A program made the position numbers and the translations under genes. Below the pieces are notes generated by a model. The model worked only from the letters and a program-made list of their open reading frames with translations. It had not been told where the DNA came from and did not search any database. From Limanda limanda (Eukaryota > Chordata > Actinopteri > Pleuronectiformes > Pleuronectidae): DNA of 64,000 nt. Each line of letters begins with the position of its first letter. Position 1 is the first letter of the stretch. This document shows positions 10,702 to 24,154 of this stretch, piece by piece. The DNA lies in assembly GCF_963576545.1 (NCBI RefSeq), contig NW_026870568.1:372001-436000 (forward strand), written 5' to 3'.

Positions 10702-13700
10702 TTCACAAAAAAAGTTATTCAAGAATATCTCCTCAGATTTGGGGGAATTTCGTCGGTCGACCTCTTCCGAAGGTCGTACAAGCTCGGGGATGGTACCAAT
10801 CGATCCGCAGGACCCAAATTAGTCCAGATGCAACCACTTTCCAAGTCTCTCCGACCTTCACAAAAAAAGTTATTGAAGAATATCTCTTTCTCCTATGTGC
10901 TTTCATCCCTAACCCTAACCCTAACCCTTCCGAAAGTCGGAGAAGCTCAAGGATGGTACCGATCGATGCGCGCTACCCCATTTAGTGGGGGTAGAGCCTA
11001 CTTGCAAGTCTCTCCGACCTTCACAAAAAAAGTTATTCAAGAATATCTCTTTTTCCTATGTGCTTTCATCCCTAACCCTAACCCTAACCCTTCCGAAAGT
11101 CGGAGAAGCTCAAGGATGGTACCGATCGATGCGCGCTACCCCATTTAGTGGGGGTAAAGCCTACTTGCAAGTCTCTCCGACCTTCACAAAAAAAGTTATT
11201 CAAGAATATCTCCTCAGATTTGGGGGAATTTCGTCGGTCGACCTCTTCCGAAGGTCGTACAAGCTCGGGGATGGTACCAATCGATCCGCAGGACCCAAAT
11301 TAGTCCAGATGCAACCACTTTTCAAGTCTCTCCGACCTTCACAAAAAAAGTTATTCAAGAATATCTCTTTCTCCTATGTGCTTTCATCCCTAACCCTAAC
11401 CCTAACCCTTCCGAAAGTCGGAGAAGCTCAAGGATGGTACCGATCGATGCGCGCTACCCCATTTAGTGGGGGTAGAGCCTACTTGCAAGTCTCTCCGACC
11501 TTCACAAAAAAAGTTATTCAAGAATATCTCCTCAGATTTGGGGGAATTCTGTCGGTCGACCTCTTCCGAAGGTCGTACAAGCTCGGGGATGGTACCAATC
11601 GATCTGCAGGACCCAAATTAGTCCAGATGCAACCACTTTCCAAGTCTCTCCGACCTTCACAAAAAAAGTTATTCAAGAATATCTCTTTCTCCTATGTGCT
11701 TTCATCCCTAACCCTAACCCTAACCCTTCCGAAAGTCGGAGAAGCTCAAGGATGGTACCGATCGATGCGCGCTACCCCATTTAGTGGGGGTAGAGCCTAC
11801 TTGCAAGTCTCTCCGACCTTCACAAAAAAAGTTATTCAAGAATATCTCCTCAGATTTGGGGGAATTTCGTCGGTCGACCTCTTCCGAAGGTCGTACAAGC
11901 TCGGGGATGGTACCAATCGATCCGCAGGACCCAAATTAGTCCAGATGCAACCACTTTCCAAGTCTCTCCGACCTTCACAAAAAAAGTTATTGAAGAATAT
12001 CTCTTTCTCCTATGTGCTTTCATCCCTAACCCTAACCCTAACCCTTCCGAAAGTCGGAGAAGCTCAAGGATGGTACCGATCGATGCGCGCTACCCCATTT
12101 AGTGGGGGTAGAGCCTACTTGCAAGTCTCTCCGACCTTCACAAAAAAAGTTATTCAAGAATATCTCTTTTTCCTATGTGCTTTCATCCCTAACCTGAACC
12201 CTAACCCTTCCGAAAGTCGGAGAAGCTCAAGGATGGTACCGATCGATGCGCGCTACCCCATTTAGTGGGGGTAAAGCCTACTTGCAAGTCTCTCCGACCT
12301 TCACAAAAAAAGTTATTCAAGAATATCTCCTCAGATTTGGGGGAATTTCGTCGGTCGACCTCTTCCGAAGGTCGTACAAGCTCGGGGATGGTACCAATCG
12401 ATCCGCAGGACCCAAATTAGTCCAGATGCAACCACTTTTCAAGTCTCTCCGACCTTCACAAAAAAAGTTATTCAAGAATATCTCTTTCTCCTATGTGCTT
12501 TCATCCCTAACCCTAACCCTAACCCTTCCGAAAGTCGGAGAAGCTCAAGGATGGTACCGATCGATGCGCGCTACCCCATTTAGTGGGGGTAGAGCCTACT
12601 TGCAAGTCTCTCCGACCTTCACAAAAAAAGTTATTCAAGAATATCTCCTCAGATTTGGGGGAATTCTGTCGGTCGACCTCTTCCGAAGGTCGTACAAGCT
12701 CGGGGATGGTACCAATCGATCTGCAGGACCCAAATTAGTCCAGATGCAACCACTTTCCAAGTCTCTCCGACCTTCACAAAAAAAGTTATTCAAGAATATC
12801 TCTTTCTCCTATGTGCTTTCATCCCTAACCCTAACCCTAACCCTTCCGAAAGTCGGAGAAGCTCAAGGATGGTACCGATCGATGCGCGCTACCCCATTTA
12901 GTGGGGGTAGAGCCTACTTGCAAGTCTCTCCGACCTTCACAAAAAAAGTTATTCAAGAATATCTCCTCAGATTTGGGGGAATTTCGTCGGTCGACCTCTT
13001 CCGAAGGTCGTACAAGCTCGGAGATGGTACCAATCGATCCGCAGGACCCAAATTAGTCCAGATGCAACCACTTTCCAAGTCTCTCCGACCTTCACAAAAA
13101 AAGTTATTCAAGAATATCTCTTTCTCCTATGTGCTTTCATCCCTAACCCTAACCCTAACCCTTCCGAAAGTCGGAGAAGCTCAAGGATGGTACCGATCGA
13201 TGCGCGCTACCCCATTTAGTGGGGGTAGAGCCTACTTGCAAGTCTCTCCGACCTTCATAAAAAAAGTTATTCAAGAATATCTCCTCAGATTTGGGGGAAT
13301 TTCGTCGGTCGACCTCTTCCGAAGGTCGTACAAGCTCGGGGATGGTACCAATCGATCCGCAGGACCCAAATTAGTCCAGATGCAACCACTTTCCAAGTCT
13401 CTCCGACCTTCACAAAAAAAGTTATTGAAGAATATCTCTTTCTCCTATGTGCTTTCATCCCTAACCCTAACCCTAACCCTTCCGAAAGTCGGAGAAGCTC
13501 AAGGATGGTACCGATCGATGCGCGCTACCCCATTTAGTGGGGGTAGAGCCTACTTGCAAGTCTCTCCGACCTTCACAAAAAAAGTTATTCAAGAATATCT
13601 CTTTTTCCTATGTGCTTTCATCCCTAACCCTAACCCTAACCCTTCCGAAAGTCGGAGAAGCTCAAGGATGGTACCGATCGATGCGCGCTACCCCATTTAG

Positions 13701-15008
13701 TGGGGGTAGAGCCTACTTGCAAGTCTCTCCGACCTTCACAAAAAAAGTTATTCAAGAATATCTCCTCAGATTTGGGGGAATTCTGTCGGTCGACCTCTTC
13801 CGAAGGTCGTACAAGCTCGGGGATGGTACCAATCGATCTGCAGGACCCAAATTAGTCCAGATGCAACCACTTTCCAAGTCTCTCCGACCTTCACAAAAAA
13901 AGTTATTCAAGAATATCTCTTTCTCCTATGTGCTTTCATCCCTAACCCTAACCCTAACCCTTCCGAAAGTCGGAGAAGCTCAAGGATGGTACCGATCGAT
14001 GCGCGCTACCCCATTTAGTGGGGGTAGAGCCTACTTGCAAGTCTCTCCGACCTTCACAAAAAAAGTTATTCAAGAATATCTCCTCAGATTTGGGGGAATT
14101 TCGTCGGTCGACCTCTTCCGAAGGTCGTACAAGCTCGGAGATGGTACCAATCGATCCGCAGGACCCAAATTAGTCCAGATGCAACCACTTTCCAAGTCTC
14201 TCCGACCTTCACAAAAAAAGTTATTCAAGAATATCTCTTTCTCCTATGTGCTTTCATCCCTAACCCTAACCCTAACCCTTCCGAAAGTCGGAAAAGCTCA
14301 AGGATGGTACCGATCGATGCGCGCTACCCCATTTAGTGGGGGTAGAGCCTACTTGCAAGTCTCTCCGACCTTCACAAAAAAAGTTATTCAAGAATATCTC
14401 CTCAGATTTGGGGGAATTTCGTCGGTCGACCTCTTCCGAAGGTCGTACAAGCTCGCGGATGGTACCAATCGATCCGCAGGACCCAAATTAGTCCAGATGC
14501 AACCACTTTCCAAGTCTCTCCGACCTTCACAAAAAAAGTTATTCAAGAATATCTCTTTCTCCTATGTGCTTTCATCCCTAACCCTAACCCTAACCCTTCC
14601 GAAAGTCGGAGAAGCTCAAGGATGGTACCGATCGATGCGCGCTACCCCATTTAGTGGGGGTAGAGCCTACTTGCAAGTCTCTCCGACCTTCACAAAAAAA
14701 GTTATTCAAGAATATCTCTTTCTCCTATGTGCTTTCATCCCTAACCCTAACCCTAACCCTTCCGAAAGTCGGAGAAGCTCAAGGATGGTACCGATCGATG
14801 CGCGCTACCCCATTTAGTGGGGGTAGAGCCTACTTGCAAGTCTCTCCGACCTTCACAAAAAAAGTTATTCAAGAATATCTCTTTCTCCTATGTGCTTTCA
14901 TCCCTAACCCTAACCCTTCCGAAAGTCGGAGAAGCTCAAGGATAGTACCGATCGATGCGCGCTACCCCATTTAGTGGGGGTAGAGCCTACTTGCAAGTCT
15001 CTCCGACC
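10702..15008 (+). repeat. Superrepeat copy 1 (4307 bp)
   Basis: Monomer order: BA A (BA)3 A (BA)4 A (BA)3 A a. It starts just after a short A monomer with GGATAGTACC and ends with the next one. Near its start it carries GGGGGTAAAGCC (11152) followed one B later by CCACTTTTCAAG and then a B2 unit. This ordered marker set recurs at the start of the next three superrepeats. The GGGGGTAAAGCC marker is repeated 1117 bp on (12269). Confidence 0.8.
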
Positions 15009-18000
15009 TTCACAAAAAAAGTTATTCAAGAATATCTCCTCAGATTTGGGGGAATTTCGTCGGTCGACCTCTTCCGAAGGTCGTACAAGCTCGGGGATGG
15101 TACCAATCGATCCGCAGGACCCAAATTAGTCCAGATGCAACCACTTTCCAAGTCTCTCCGACCTTCACAAAAAAAGTTATTGAAGAATATCTCTTTCTCC
15201 TATGTGCTTTCATCCCTAACCCTAACCCTAACCCTTCCGAAAGTCGGAGAAGCTCAAGGATGGTACCGATCGATGCGCGCTACCCCATTTAGTGGGGGTA
15301 GAGCCTACTTGCAAGTCTCTCCGACCTTCACAAAAAAAGTTATTCAAGAATATCTCTTTTTCCTATGTGCTTTCATCCCTAACCCTAACCCTAACCCTTC
15401 CGAAAGTCGGAGAAGCTCAAGGATGGTACCGATCGATGCGCGCTACCCCATTTAGTGGGGGTAAAGCCTACTTGCAAGTCTCTCCGACCTTCACAAAAAA
15501 AGTTATTCAAGAATATCTCCTCAGATTTGGGGGAATTTCGTCGGTCGACCTCTTCCGAAGGTCGTACAAGCTCGGGGATGGTACCAATCGATCCGCAGGA
15601 CCCAAATTAGTCCAGATGCAACCACTTTTCAAGTCTCTCCGACCTTCACAAAAAAAGTTATTCAAGAATATCTCTTTCTCCTATGTGCTTTCATCCCTAA
15701 CCCTAACCCTAACCCTTCCGAAAGTCGGAGAAGCTCAAGGATGGTACCGATCGATGCGCGCTACCCCATTTAGTGGGGGTAGAGCCTACTTGCAAGTCTC
15801 TCCGACCTTCACAAAAAAAGTTATTCAAGAATATCTCCTCAGATTTGGGGGAATTCTGTCGGTCGACCTCTTCCGAAGGTCGTACAAGCTCGGGGATGGT
15901 ACCAATCGATCTGCAGGACCCAAATTAGTCCAGATGCAACCACTTTCCAAGTCTCTCCGACCTTCACAAAAAAAGTTATTCAAGAATATCTCTTTCTCCT
16001 ATGTGCTTTCATCCCTAACCCTAACCCTTCCGAAAGTCGGAGAAGCTCAAGGATGGTACCGATCGATGCGCGCTACCCCATTTAGTGGGGGTAGAGCCTA
16101 CTTGCAAGTCTCTCCGACCTTCACAAAAAAAGTTATTCAAGAATATCTCCTCAGATTTGGGGGAATTTCGTCGGTCGACCTCTTCCGAAGGTCGTACAAG
16201 CTCGGAGATGGTACCAATCGATCCGCAGGACCCAAATTAGTCCAGATGCAACCACTTTCCAAGTCTCTCCGACCTTCACAAAAAAAGTTATTCAAGAATA
16301 TCTCTTTCTCCTATGTGCTTTCATCCCTAACCCTAACCCTAACCCTTCCGAAAGTCGGAGAAGCTCAAGGATGGTACCGATCGATGCGCGCTACCCCATT
16401 TAGTGGGGGTAGAGCCTACTTGCAAGTCTCTCCGACCTTCATAAAAAAAGTTATTCAAGAATATCTCCTCAGATTTGGGGGAATTTCGTCGGTCGACCTC
16501 TTCCGAAGGTCGTACAAGCTCGGGGATGGTACCAATCGATCCGCAGGACCCAAATTAGTCCAGATGCAACCACTTTCCAAGTCTCTCCGACCTTCACAAA
16601 AAAAGTTATTGAAGAATATCTCTTTCTCCTATGTGCTTTCATCCCTAACCCTAACCCTAACCCTTCCGAAAGTCGGAGAAGCTCAAGGATGGTACCGATC
16701 GTTGCGCGCTACCCCATTTAGTGGGGGTAGAGCCTACTTGCAAGTCTCTCCGACCTTCACAAAAAAAGTTATTCAAGAATATCTCTTTTTCCTATGTGCT
16801 TTCATCCCTAACCCTAACCCTAACCCTTCCGAAAGTCGGAGAAGCTCAAGGATGGTACCGATCGATGCGCGCTACCCCATTTAGTGGGGGTAGAGCCTAC
16901 TTGCAAGTCTCTCCGACCTTCACAAAAAAAGTTATTCAAGAATATCTCCTCAGATTTGGGGGAATTCTGTCGGTCGACCTCTTCCGAAGGTCGTACAAGC
17001 TCGGGGATGGTACCAATCGATCTGCAGGACCCAAATTAGTCCAGATGCAACCACTTTCCAAGTCTCTCCGACCTTCACAAAAAAAGTTATTCAAGAATAT
17101 CTCTTTCTCCTATGTGCTTTCATCCCTAACCCTAACCCTAACCCTTCCGAAAGTCGGAGAAGCTCAAGGATGGTACCGATCGATGCGCGCTACCCCATTT
17201 AGTGGGGGTAGAGCCTACTTGCAAGTCTCTCCGACCTTCACAAAAAAAGTTATTCAAGAATATCTCCTCAGATTTGGGGGAATTTCGTCGGTCGACCTCT
17301 TCCGAAGGTCGTACAAGCTCGGAGATGGTACCAATCGATCCGCAGGACCCAAATTAGTCCAGATGCAACCACTTTCCAAGTCTCTCCGACCTTCACAAAA
17401 AAAGTTATTCAAGAATATCTCTTTCTCCTATGTGCTTTCATCCCTAACCCTAACCCTAACCCTTCCGAAAGTCGGAAAAGCTCAAGGATGGTACCGATCG
17501 ATGCGCGCTACCCCATTTAGTGGGGGTAGAGCCTACTTGCAAGTCTCTCCGACCTTCATAAAAAAAGTTATTCAAGAATATCTCCTCAGATTTGGGGGAA
17601 TTTCGTCTGTCGACCTCTTCCGAAGGTCGTACAAGCTCGGGGATGGTACCAATCGATCCGCAGGACCCAAATTAGTCCAGATGCAACCACTTTCCAAGTC
17701 TCTCCGACCTTCACAAAAAAAGTTATTGAAGAATATCTCTTTCTCCTATGTGCTTTCATCCCTAACCCTAACCCTAACCCTTCCGAAAGTCGGAGAAGCT
17801 CAAGGATGGTACTGATCGATGCGCGCTACCCCATTTAGTGGGGGTAGAGCCTACTTGCAAGTCTCTCCGACCTTCACAAAAAAAGTTATTCAAGAATATC
17901 TCTTTTTCCTATGTGCTTTCATCCCTAACCCTAACCCTAACCCTTCCGAAAGTCGGAGAAGCTCAAGGATGGTACCGATCGATGCGCGCTACCCCATTTA

Positions 18001-19474
18001 GTGGGGGTAGAGCCTACTTGCAAGTCTCTCCGACCTTCACAAAAAAAGTTATTCAAGAATATCTCCTCAGATTTGGGGGAATTTCGTCGGTCGACCTCTT
18101 CCGAAGGTCGTACAAGCTCGGGGATGGTACCAATCGATCCGCAGGACCCAAATTAGTCCAGATGCAACCACTTTCCAAGTCTCTCCGACCTTCACAAAAA
18201 AAGTTATTCAAGAATATCTCTTTCTCCTATGTGCTTTCATCCCTAACCCTAACCCTAACCCTTCCGAAAGTCGGAGAAGCTCAAGGATGGTACCGATCGA
18301 TGCGCGCTACCCCATTTAGTGGGGGTAGAGCCTACTTGCAAGTCTCTCCGACCTTCACAAAAAAAGTTATTCAAGAATATCTCTTTCTCCTATGTGCTTT
18401 CATCCCTAACCCTAACCCTAACCCTTCCGAAAGTCGGAGAAGCTCAAGGATGGTACCGATCGATGCGCGCTACCCCATTTAGTGGGGGTAGAGCCTACTT
18501 GCAAGTCTCTCCGACCTTCACAAAAAAAGTTATTCAAGAATATCTCTTTCTCCTATGTGCTTTCATCCCTAACCCTAACCCTTCCGAAAGTCGGAGAAGC
18601 TCAAGGATGGTACCGATCGATGCGCGCTACCCCATTTAGTGGGGGTAGAGCCTACTTGCAAGTCTCTCCGACCTTCACAAAAAAAGTTATTCAAGAATAT
18701 CTCTTTTTCCTATGTGCTTTCATCCCTAACCCTAACCCTAACCCTTCCGAAAGTCGGAGAAGCTCAAGGATGGTACCGATCGATGCGCGCTACCCCATTT
18801 AGTGGGGGTAGAGCCTACTTGCAAGTCTCTCCGACCTTCACAAAAAAAGTTATTCAAGAATATCTCCTCAGATTTGGGGGAATTTCGTCGGTCGACCTCT
18901 TCCGAAGGTCGTACAAGCTCGGGGATGGTACCAATCGATCCGCAGGACCCAAATTAGTCCAGATGCAACCACTTTCCAAGTCTCTCCGACCTTCACAAAA
19001 AAAGTTATTCAAGAATATCTCTTTCTCCTATGTGCTTTCATCCCTAACCCTAACCCTAACCCTTCCGAAAGTCGGAGAAGCTCAAGGATGGTACCGATCG
19101 ATGCGCGCTACTCCATTTAGTGGGGGTAGAGCCTACTTGCAAGTCTCTCCGACCTTCACAAAAAAAGTTATTCAAGAATATCTCTTTCTCCTATGTGCTT
19201 TCATCCCTAACCCTAACCCTAACCCTTCCGAAAGTCGGAGAAGCTCAAGGATGGTACCGATCGATGCGCGCTACCCCATTTAGTGGGGGTAGAGCCTACT
19301 TGCAAGTCTCTCCGACCTTCACAAAAAAAGTTATTCAAGAATATCTCTTTCTCCTATGTGCTTTCATCCCTAACCCTAACCCTTCCGAAAGTCGGAGAAG
19401 CTCAAGGATAGTACCGATCGATGCGCGCTACCCCATTTAGTGGGGGTAGAGCCTACTTGCAAGTCTCTCCGACC
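15009..19474 (+). repeat. Superrepeat copy 2 (4466 bp)
   Basis: Monomer order: BA A BA Ba BA BA A (BA)3 A BA A a A BA A a. It has the same ordered opening markers as copy 1, with GGGGGTAAAGCC at about 15459. It differs by a short A after the second B2 unit (15963-16119) and by the right third, A BA A a A BA A a. GATCGTTGCGCGC at about 16697 is a private substitution. Confidence 0.8.
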
Positions 19475-20273
19475 TTCACAAAAAAAGTTATTCAAGAATA
19501 TCTCCTCAGATTTGGGGGAATTTCGTCGGTCGACCTCTTCCGAAGGTCGTACAAGCTCGGGGATGGTACCAATCGATCCGCAGGACCCAAATTAGTCCAG
19601 ATGCAACCACTTTCCAAGTCTCTCCGACCTTCACAAAAAAAGTTATTGAAGAATATCTCTTTCTCCTATGTGCTTTCATCCCTAACCCTAACCCTAACCC
19701 TTCCGAAAGTCGGAGAAGCTCAAGGATGGTACCGATCGATGCGCGCTACCCCATTTAGTGGGGGTAGAGCCTACTTGCAAGTCTCTCCGACCTTCACAAA
19801 AAAAGTTATTCAAGAATATCTCTTTTTCCTATGTGCTTTCATCCCTAACCCTAACCCTAACCCTTCCGAAAGTCGGAGAAGCTCAAGGATGGTACCGATC
19901 GATGCGCGCTACCCCATTTAGTGGGGGTAAAGCCTACTTGCAAGTCTCTCCGACCTTCACAAAAAAAGTTATTCAAGAATATCTCCTCAGATTTGGGGGA
20001 ATTTCGTCGGTCGACCTCTTCCGAAGGTCGTACAAGCTCGGGGATGGTACCAATCGATCCGCAGGACCCAAATTAGTCCAGATGCAACCACTTTTCAAGT
20101 CTCTCCGACCTTCACAAAAAAAGATATTCAAGAATATCTCTTTCTCCTATGTGCTTTCATCCCTAACCCTAACCCTAACCCTTCCGAAAGTCGGAGAAGC
20201 TCAAGGATGGTACCGATCGATGCGCGCTACCCCATTTAGTGGGGGTAGAGCCTACTTGCAAGTCTCTCCGACC

Positions 20274-20354
20274 TTCACAAAAAAAGTTATTCAAGAATAT
20301 CTCCTCAGATTTGGGGGAATTCTGTCGGTCGACCTCTTCCGAAGGTCGTACAAG
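20274..20354 (+). repeat. Truncated B monomer (81 bp) at a deletion junction
   Basis: A B2 unit runs normally to GGTCGTACAAG and then joins directly to TTCAC plus six A, the start of an A monomer. The last 74 bp of B and one A of the usual seven-A run are missing, 75 bp in total. It is the only incomplete B in the window apart from the one cut by the window edge. Confidence 0.93.
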
Positions 20355-20482
20355 TTCACAAAAAAGTTATTCAAGAATATCTCTTTCTCCTATGTGCTTT
20401 CATCCCTAACCCTAACCCTAACCCTTCCGAAAGTCGGAGAAGCTCAAGGATGGTACCGATCGATGCGCGCTACCCCATTTAG

Positions 20483-20500
20483 TGGGGGTAAAAAAAAGTT
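20483..20500 (+). repeat. A-A junction with 31 bp deletion
   Basis: After TTTAG (20478-20482) the sequence reads TGGGGGTA and then seven A and GTTATT. The normal 31 bp between GGGGTA and the A-run (the last 26 bp of one A monomer and the first 5 bp of the next) is absent, so successive TTTAG sites are 132 bp apart instead of 163. The A-run abutting the A of GGGGTA gives short homology at the join. Confidence 0.92.
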
Positions 20501-21920
20501 ATTCAAGAATATCTCTTTCTCCTATGTGCTTTCATCCCTAACCCTAACCCTAACCCTTCCGAAAGTCGGAGAAGCTCAAGGATGGTACCGATCGATGCGC
20601 GCTACCCCATTTAGTGGGGGTAGAGCCTACTTGCAAGTCTCTCCGACCTTCACAAAAAAAGTTATTCAAGAATATCTCCTCAGATTTGGGGGAATTTCGT
20701 CGGTCGACCTCTTCCAAAGGTCGTACAAGCTCGGGGATGGTACCAATCGATCCGCAGGACCCAAATTAGTCCAGATGCAACCACTTTTCAAGTCTCTCCG
20801 ACCTTCACAAAAAAAGTTATTCAAGAATATCTCTTTCTCCTATGTGCTTTCATCCCTAACCCTAACCCTAACCCTTCCGAAAGTCGGAGAAGCTCAAGGA
20901 TGGTACCGATCGATGCGCGCTACCCCATTTAGTGGGGGTAGAGCCTACTTGCAAGTCTCTCCGACCTTCACAAAAAAAGTTATTCAAGAATATCTCCTCA
21001 GATTTGGGGGAATTCTGTCGGTCGACCTCTTCCGAAGGTCGTACAAGCTCGGGGATGGTACCAATCGATCTGCAGGACCCAAATTAGTCCAGATGCAACC
21101 ACTTTCCAAGTCTCTCCGACCTTCACAAAAAAAGTTATTCAAGAATATCTCTTTCTTCTATGTGCTTTCATCCCTAACCCTAACCCTAACCCTTCCGAAA
21201 GTCGGAGAAGCTCAAGGATGGTACCGATCGATGCGCGCTACCCCATTTAGTGGGGGTAGAGCCTACTTGCAAGTCTCTCCGACCTTCACAAAAAAAGTTA
21301 TTCAAGAATATCTCCTCAGATTTGGGGGAATTTCGTCGGTCGACCTCTTCCGAAGGTCGTACAAGCTCGGAGATGGTACCAATCGATCCGCAGGACCCAA
21401 ATTAGTCCAGATGCAACCACTTTCCAAGTCTCTCCGACCTTCACAAAAAAAGTTATTCAAGAATATCTCTTTCTCCTATGTGCTTTCATCCCTAACCCTA
21501 ACCCTAACCCTTCCGAAAGTCGGAGAAGCTCAAGGATGGTACCGATCGATGCGCGCTACCCCATTTAGTGGGGGTAGAGCCTACTTGCAAGTCTCTCCGA
21601 CCTTCATAAAAAAAGTTATTCAAGAATATCTCCTCAGATTTGGGGGAATTTCGTCGGTCGACCTCTTCCGAAGGTCGTACAAGCTCGGGGATGGTACCAA
21701 TCGATCCGCAGGACCCAAATTAGTCCAGATGCAACCACTTTCCAAGTCTCTCCGACCTTCACAAAAAAAGTTATTGAAGAATATCTCTTTCTCCTATGTG
21801 CTTTCATCCCTAACCCTAACCCTAACCCTTCCGAAAGTCGGAGAAGCTCAAGGATGGTACCGATCGATGCGCGCTACCCCATTTAGTGGGGGTAGAGCCT
21901 ACTTGCAAGTCTCTCCGACC

Positions 21921-24154
21921 TTCACAAAAAAAGTTATTCAAGAATATCTCTTTTTCCTATGTGCTTTCATCCCTAACCCTAACCCTAACCCTTCCGAAAG
22001 TCGGAGAAGCTCAAGGATGGTACCGATCGATGCGCGCTACCCCATTTAGTGGGGGTAGAGCCTACTTGCAAGTCTCTCCGACCTTCACAAAAAAAGTTAT
22101 TCAAGAATATCTCCTCAGATTTGGGGGAATTCTGTCGGTCGACCTCTTCCGAAGGTCGTACAAGCTCGGGGATGGTACCAATCGATCTGCAGGACCCAAA
22201 TTAGTCCAGATGCAACCACTTTCCAAGTCTCTCCGACCTTCACAAAAAAAGTTATTCAAGAATATCTCTTTCTCCTATGTGCTTTCATCCCTAACCCTAA
22301 CCCTAACCCTTCCGAAAGTCGGAGAAGCTCAAGGATGGTACCGATCGATGCGCGCTACCCCATTTAGTGGGGGTAGAGCCTACTTGCAAGTCTCTCCGAC
22401 CTTCACAAAAAAAGTTATTCAAGAATATCTCCTCAGATTTGGGGGAATTTCGTCGGTCGACCTCTTCCGAAGGTCGTACAAGCTCGGAGATGGTACCAAT
22501 CGATCCGCAGGACCCAAATTAGTCCAGATGCAACCACTTTCCAAGTCTCTCCGACCTTCACAAAAAAAGTTATTCAAGAATATCTCTTTCTCCTATGTGC
22601 TTTCATCCCTAACCCTAACCCTAACCCTTCCGAAAGTCGGAAAAGCTCAAGGATGGTACCGATCGATGCGCGCTACCCCATTTAGTGGGGGTAGAGCCTA
22701 CTTGCAAGTCTCTCCGACCTTCATAAAAAAAGTTATTCAAGAATATCTCCTCAGATTTGGGGGAATTTCGTCTGTCGACCTCTTCCGAAGGTCGTACAAG
22801 CTCGGGGATGGTACCAATCGATCCGCAGGACCCAAATTAGTCCAGATGCAACCACTTTCCAAGTCTCTCCGACCTTCACAAAAAAAGTTATTGAAGAATA
22901 TCTCTTTCTCCTATGTGCTTTCATCCCTAACCCTAACCCTAACCCTTCCGAAAGTCGGAGAAGCTCAAGGATGGTACCGATCGATGCGCGCTACCCCATT
23001 TAGTGGGGGTAGAGCCTACTTGCAAGTCTCTCCGACCTTCACAAAAAAAGTTATTCAAGAATATCTCTTTTTCCTATGTGCTTTCATCCCTAACCCTAAC
23101 CCTAACCCTTCCGAAAGTCGGAGAAGCTCAAGGATGGTACCGATCGATGCGCGCTACCCCATTTAGTGGGGGTAGAGCCTACTTGCAAGTCTCTCCGACC
23201 TTCACAAAAAAAGTTATTCAAGAATATCTCCTCAGATTTGGGGGAATTCTGTCGGTCGACCTCTTCCGAAGGTCGTACAAGCTCGGGGATGGTACCAATC
23301 GATCTGCAGGACCCAAATTAGTCCAGATGCAACCACTTTCCAAGTCTCTCCGACCTTCACAAAAAAAGTTATTCAAGAATATCTCTTTCTCCTATGTGCT
23401 TTCATCCCTAACCCTAACCCTAACCCTTCCGAAAGTCGGAGAAGCTCAAGGATGGTACCGATCGATGCGCGCTACCCCATTTAGTGGGGGTAGAGCCTAC
23501 TTGCAAGTCTCTCCGACCTTCACAAAAAAAGTTATTCAAGAATATCTCCTCAGATTTGGGGGAATTTCGTCGGTCGACCTCTTCCGAAGGTCGTACAAGC
23601 TCGGAGATGGTACCAATCGATCCGCAGGACCCAAATTAGTCCAGATGCAACCACTTTCCAAGTCTCTCCGACCTTCACAAAAAAAGTTATTCAAGAATAT
23701 CTCTTTCTCCTATGTGCTTTCATCCCTAACCCTAACCCTAACCCTTCCGAAAGTCGGAAAAGCTCAAGGATGGTACCGATCGATGCGCGCTACCCCATTT
23801 AGTGGGGGTAGAGCCTACTTGCAAGTCTCTCCGACCTTCATAAAAAAAGTTATTCAAGAATATCTCCTCAGATTTGGGGGAATTTCGTCTGTCGACCTCT
23901 TCCGAAGGTCGTACAAGCTCGGGGATGGTACCAATCGATCCGCAGGACCCAAATTAGTCCAGATGCAACCACTTTCCAAGTCTCTCCGACCTTCACAAAA
24001 AAAGTTATTGAAGAATATCTCTTTCTCCTATGTGCTTTCATCCCTAACCCTAACCCTAACCCTTCCGAAAGTCGGAGAAGCTCAAGGATGGTACCGATCG
24101 ATGCGCGCTACCCCATTTAGTGGGGGTAGAGCCTACTTGCAAGTCTCTCCGACC
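21921..24154 (+). repeat. Two tandem 1117 bp higher-order repeats
   Basis: Each copy is A BA BA BA (four A, three B), at 21921-23037 and 23038-24154. Both contain, in order, a B2 unit, CTCGGAGATGG, TCGGAAAAGC, TTCATAAAAAAAG, and the rare TTCGTCTGTCGAC (22770 and 23887). By eye the two look nearly identical. Confidence 0.87.

Noticed and set aside
20239..20614. Mobile element insertion at the irregular spacing
   Set aside because: The interval contains only shortened A and B sequence. There is no foreign sequence, target-site duplication or terminal inverted repeat.
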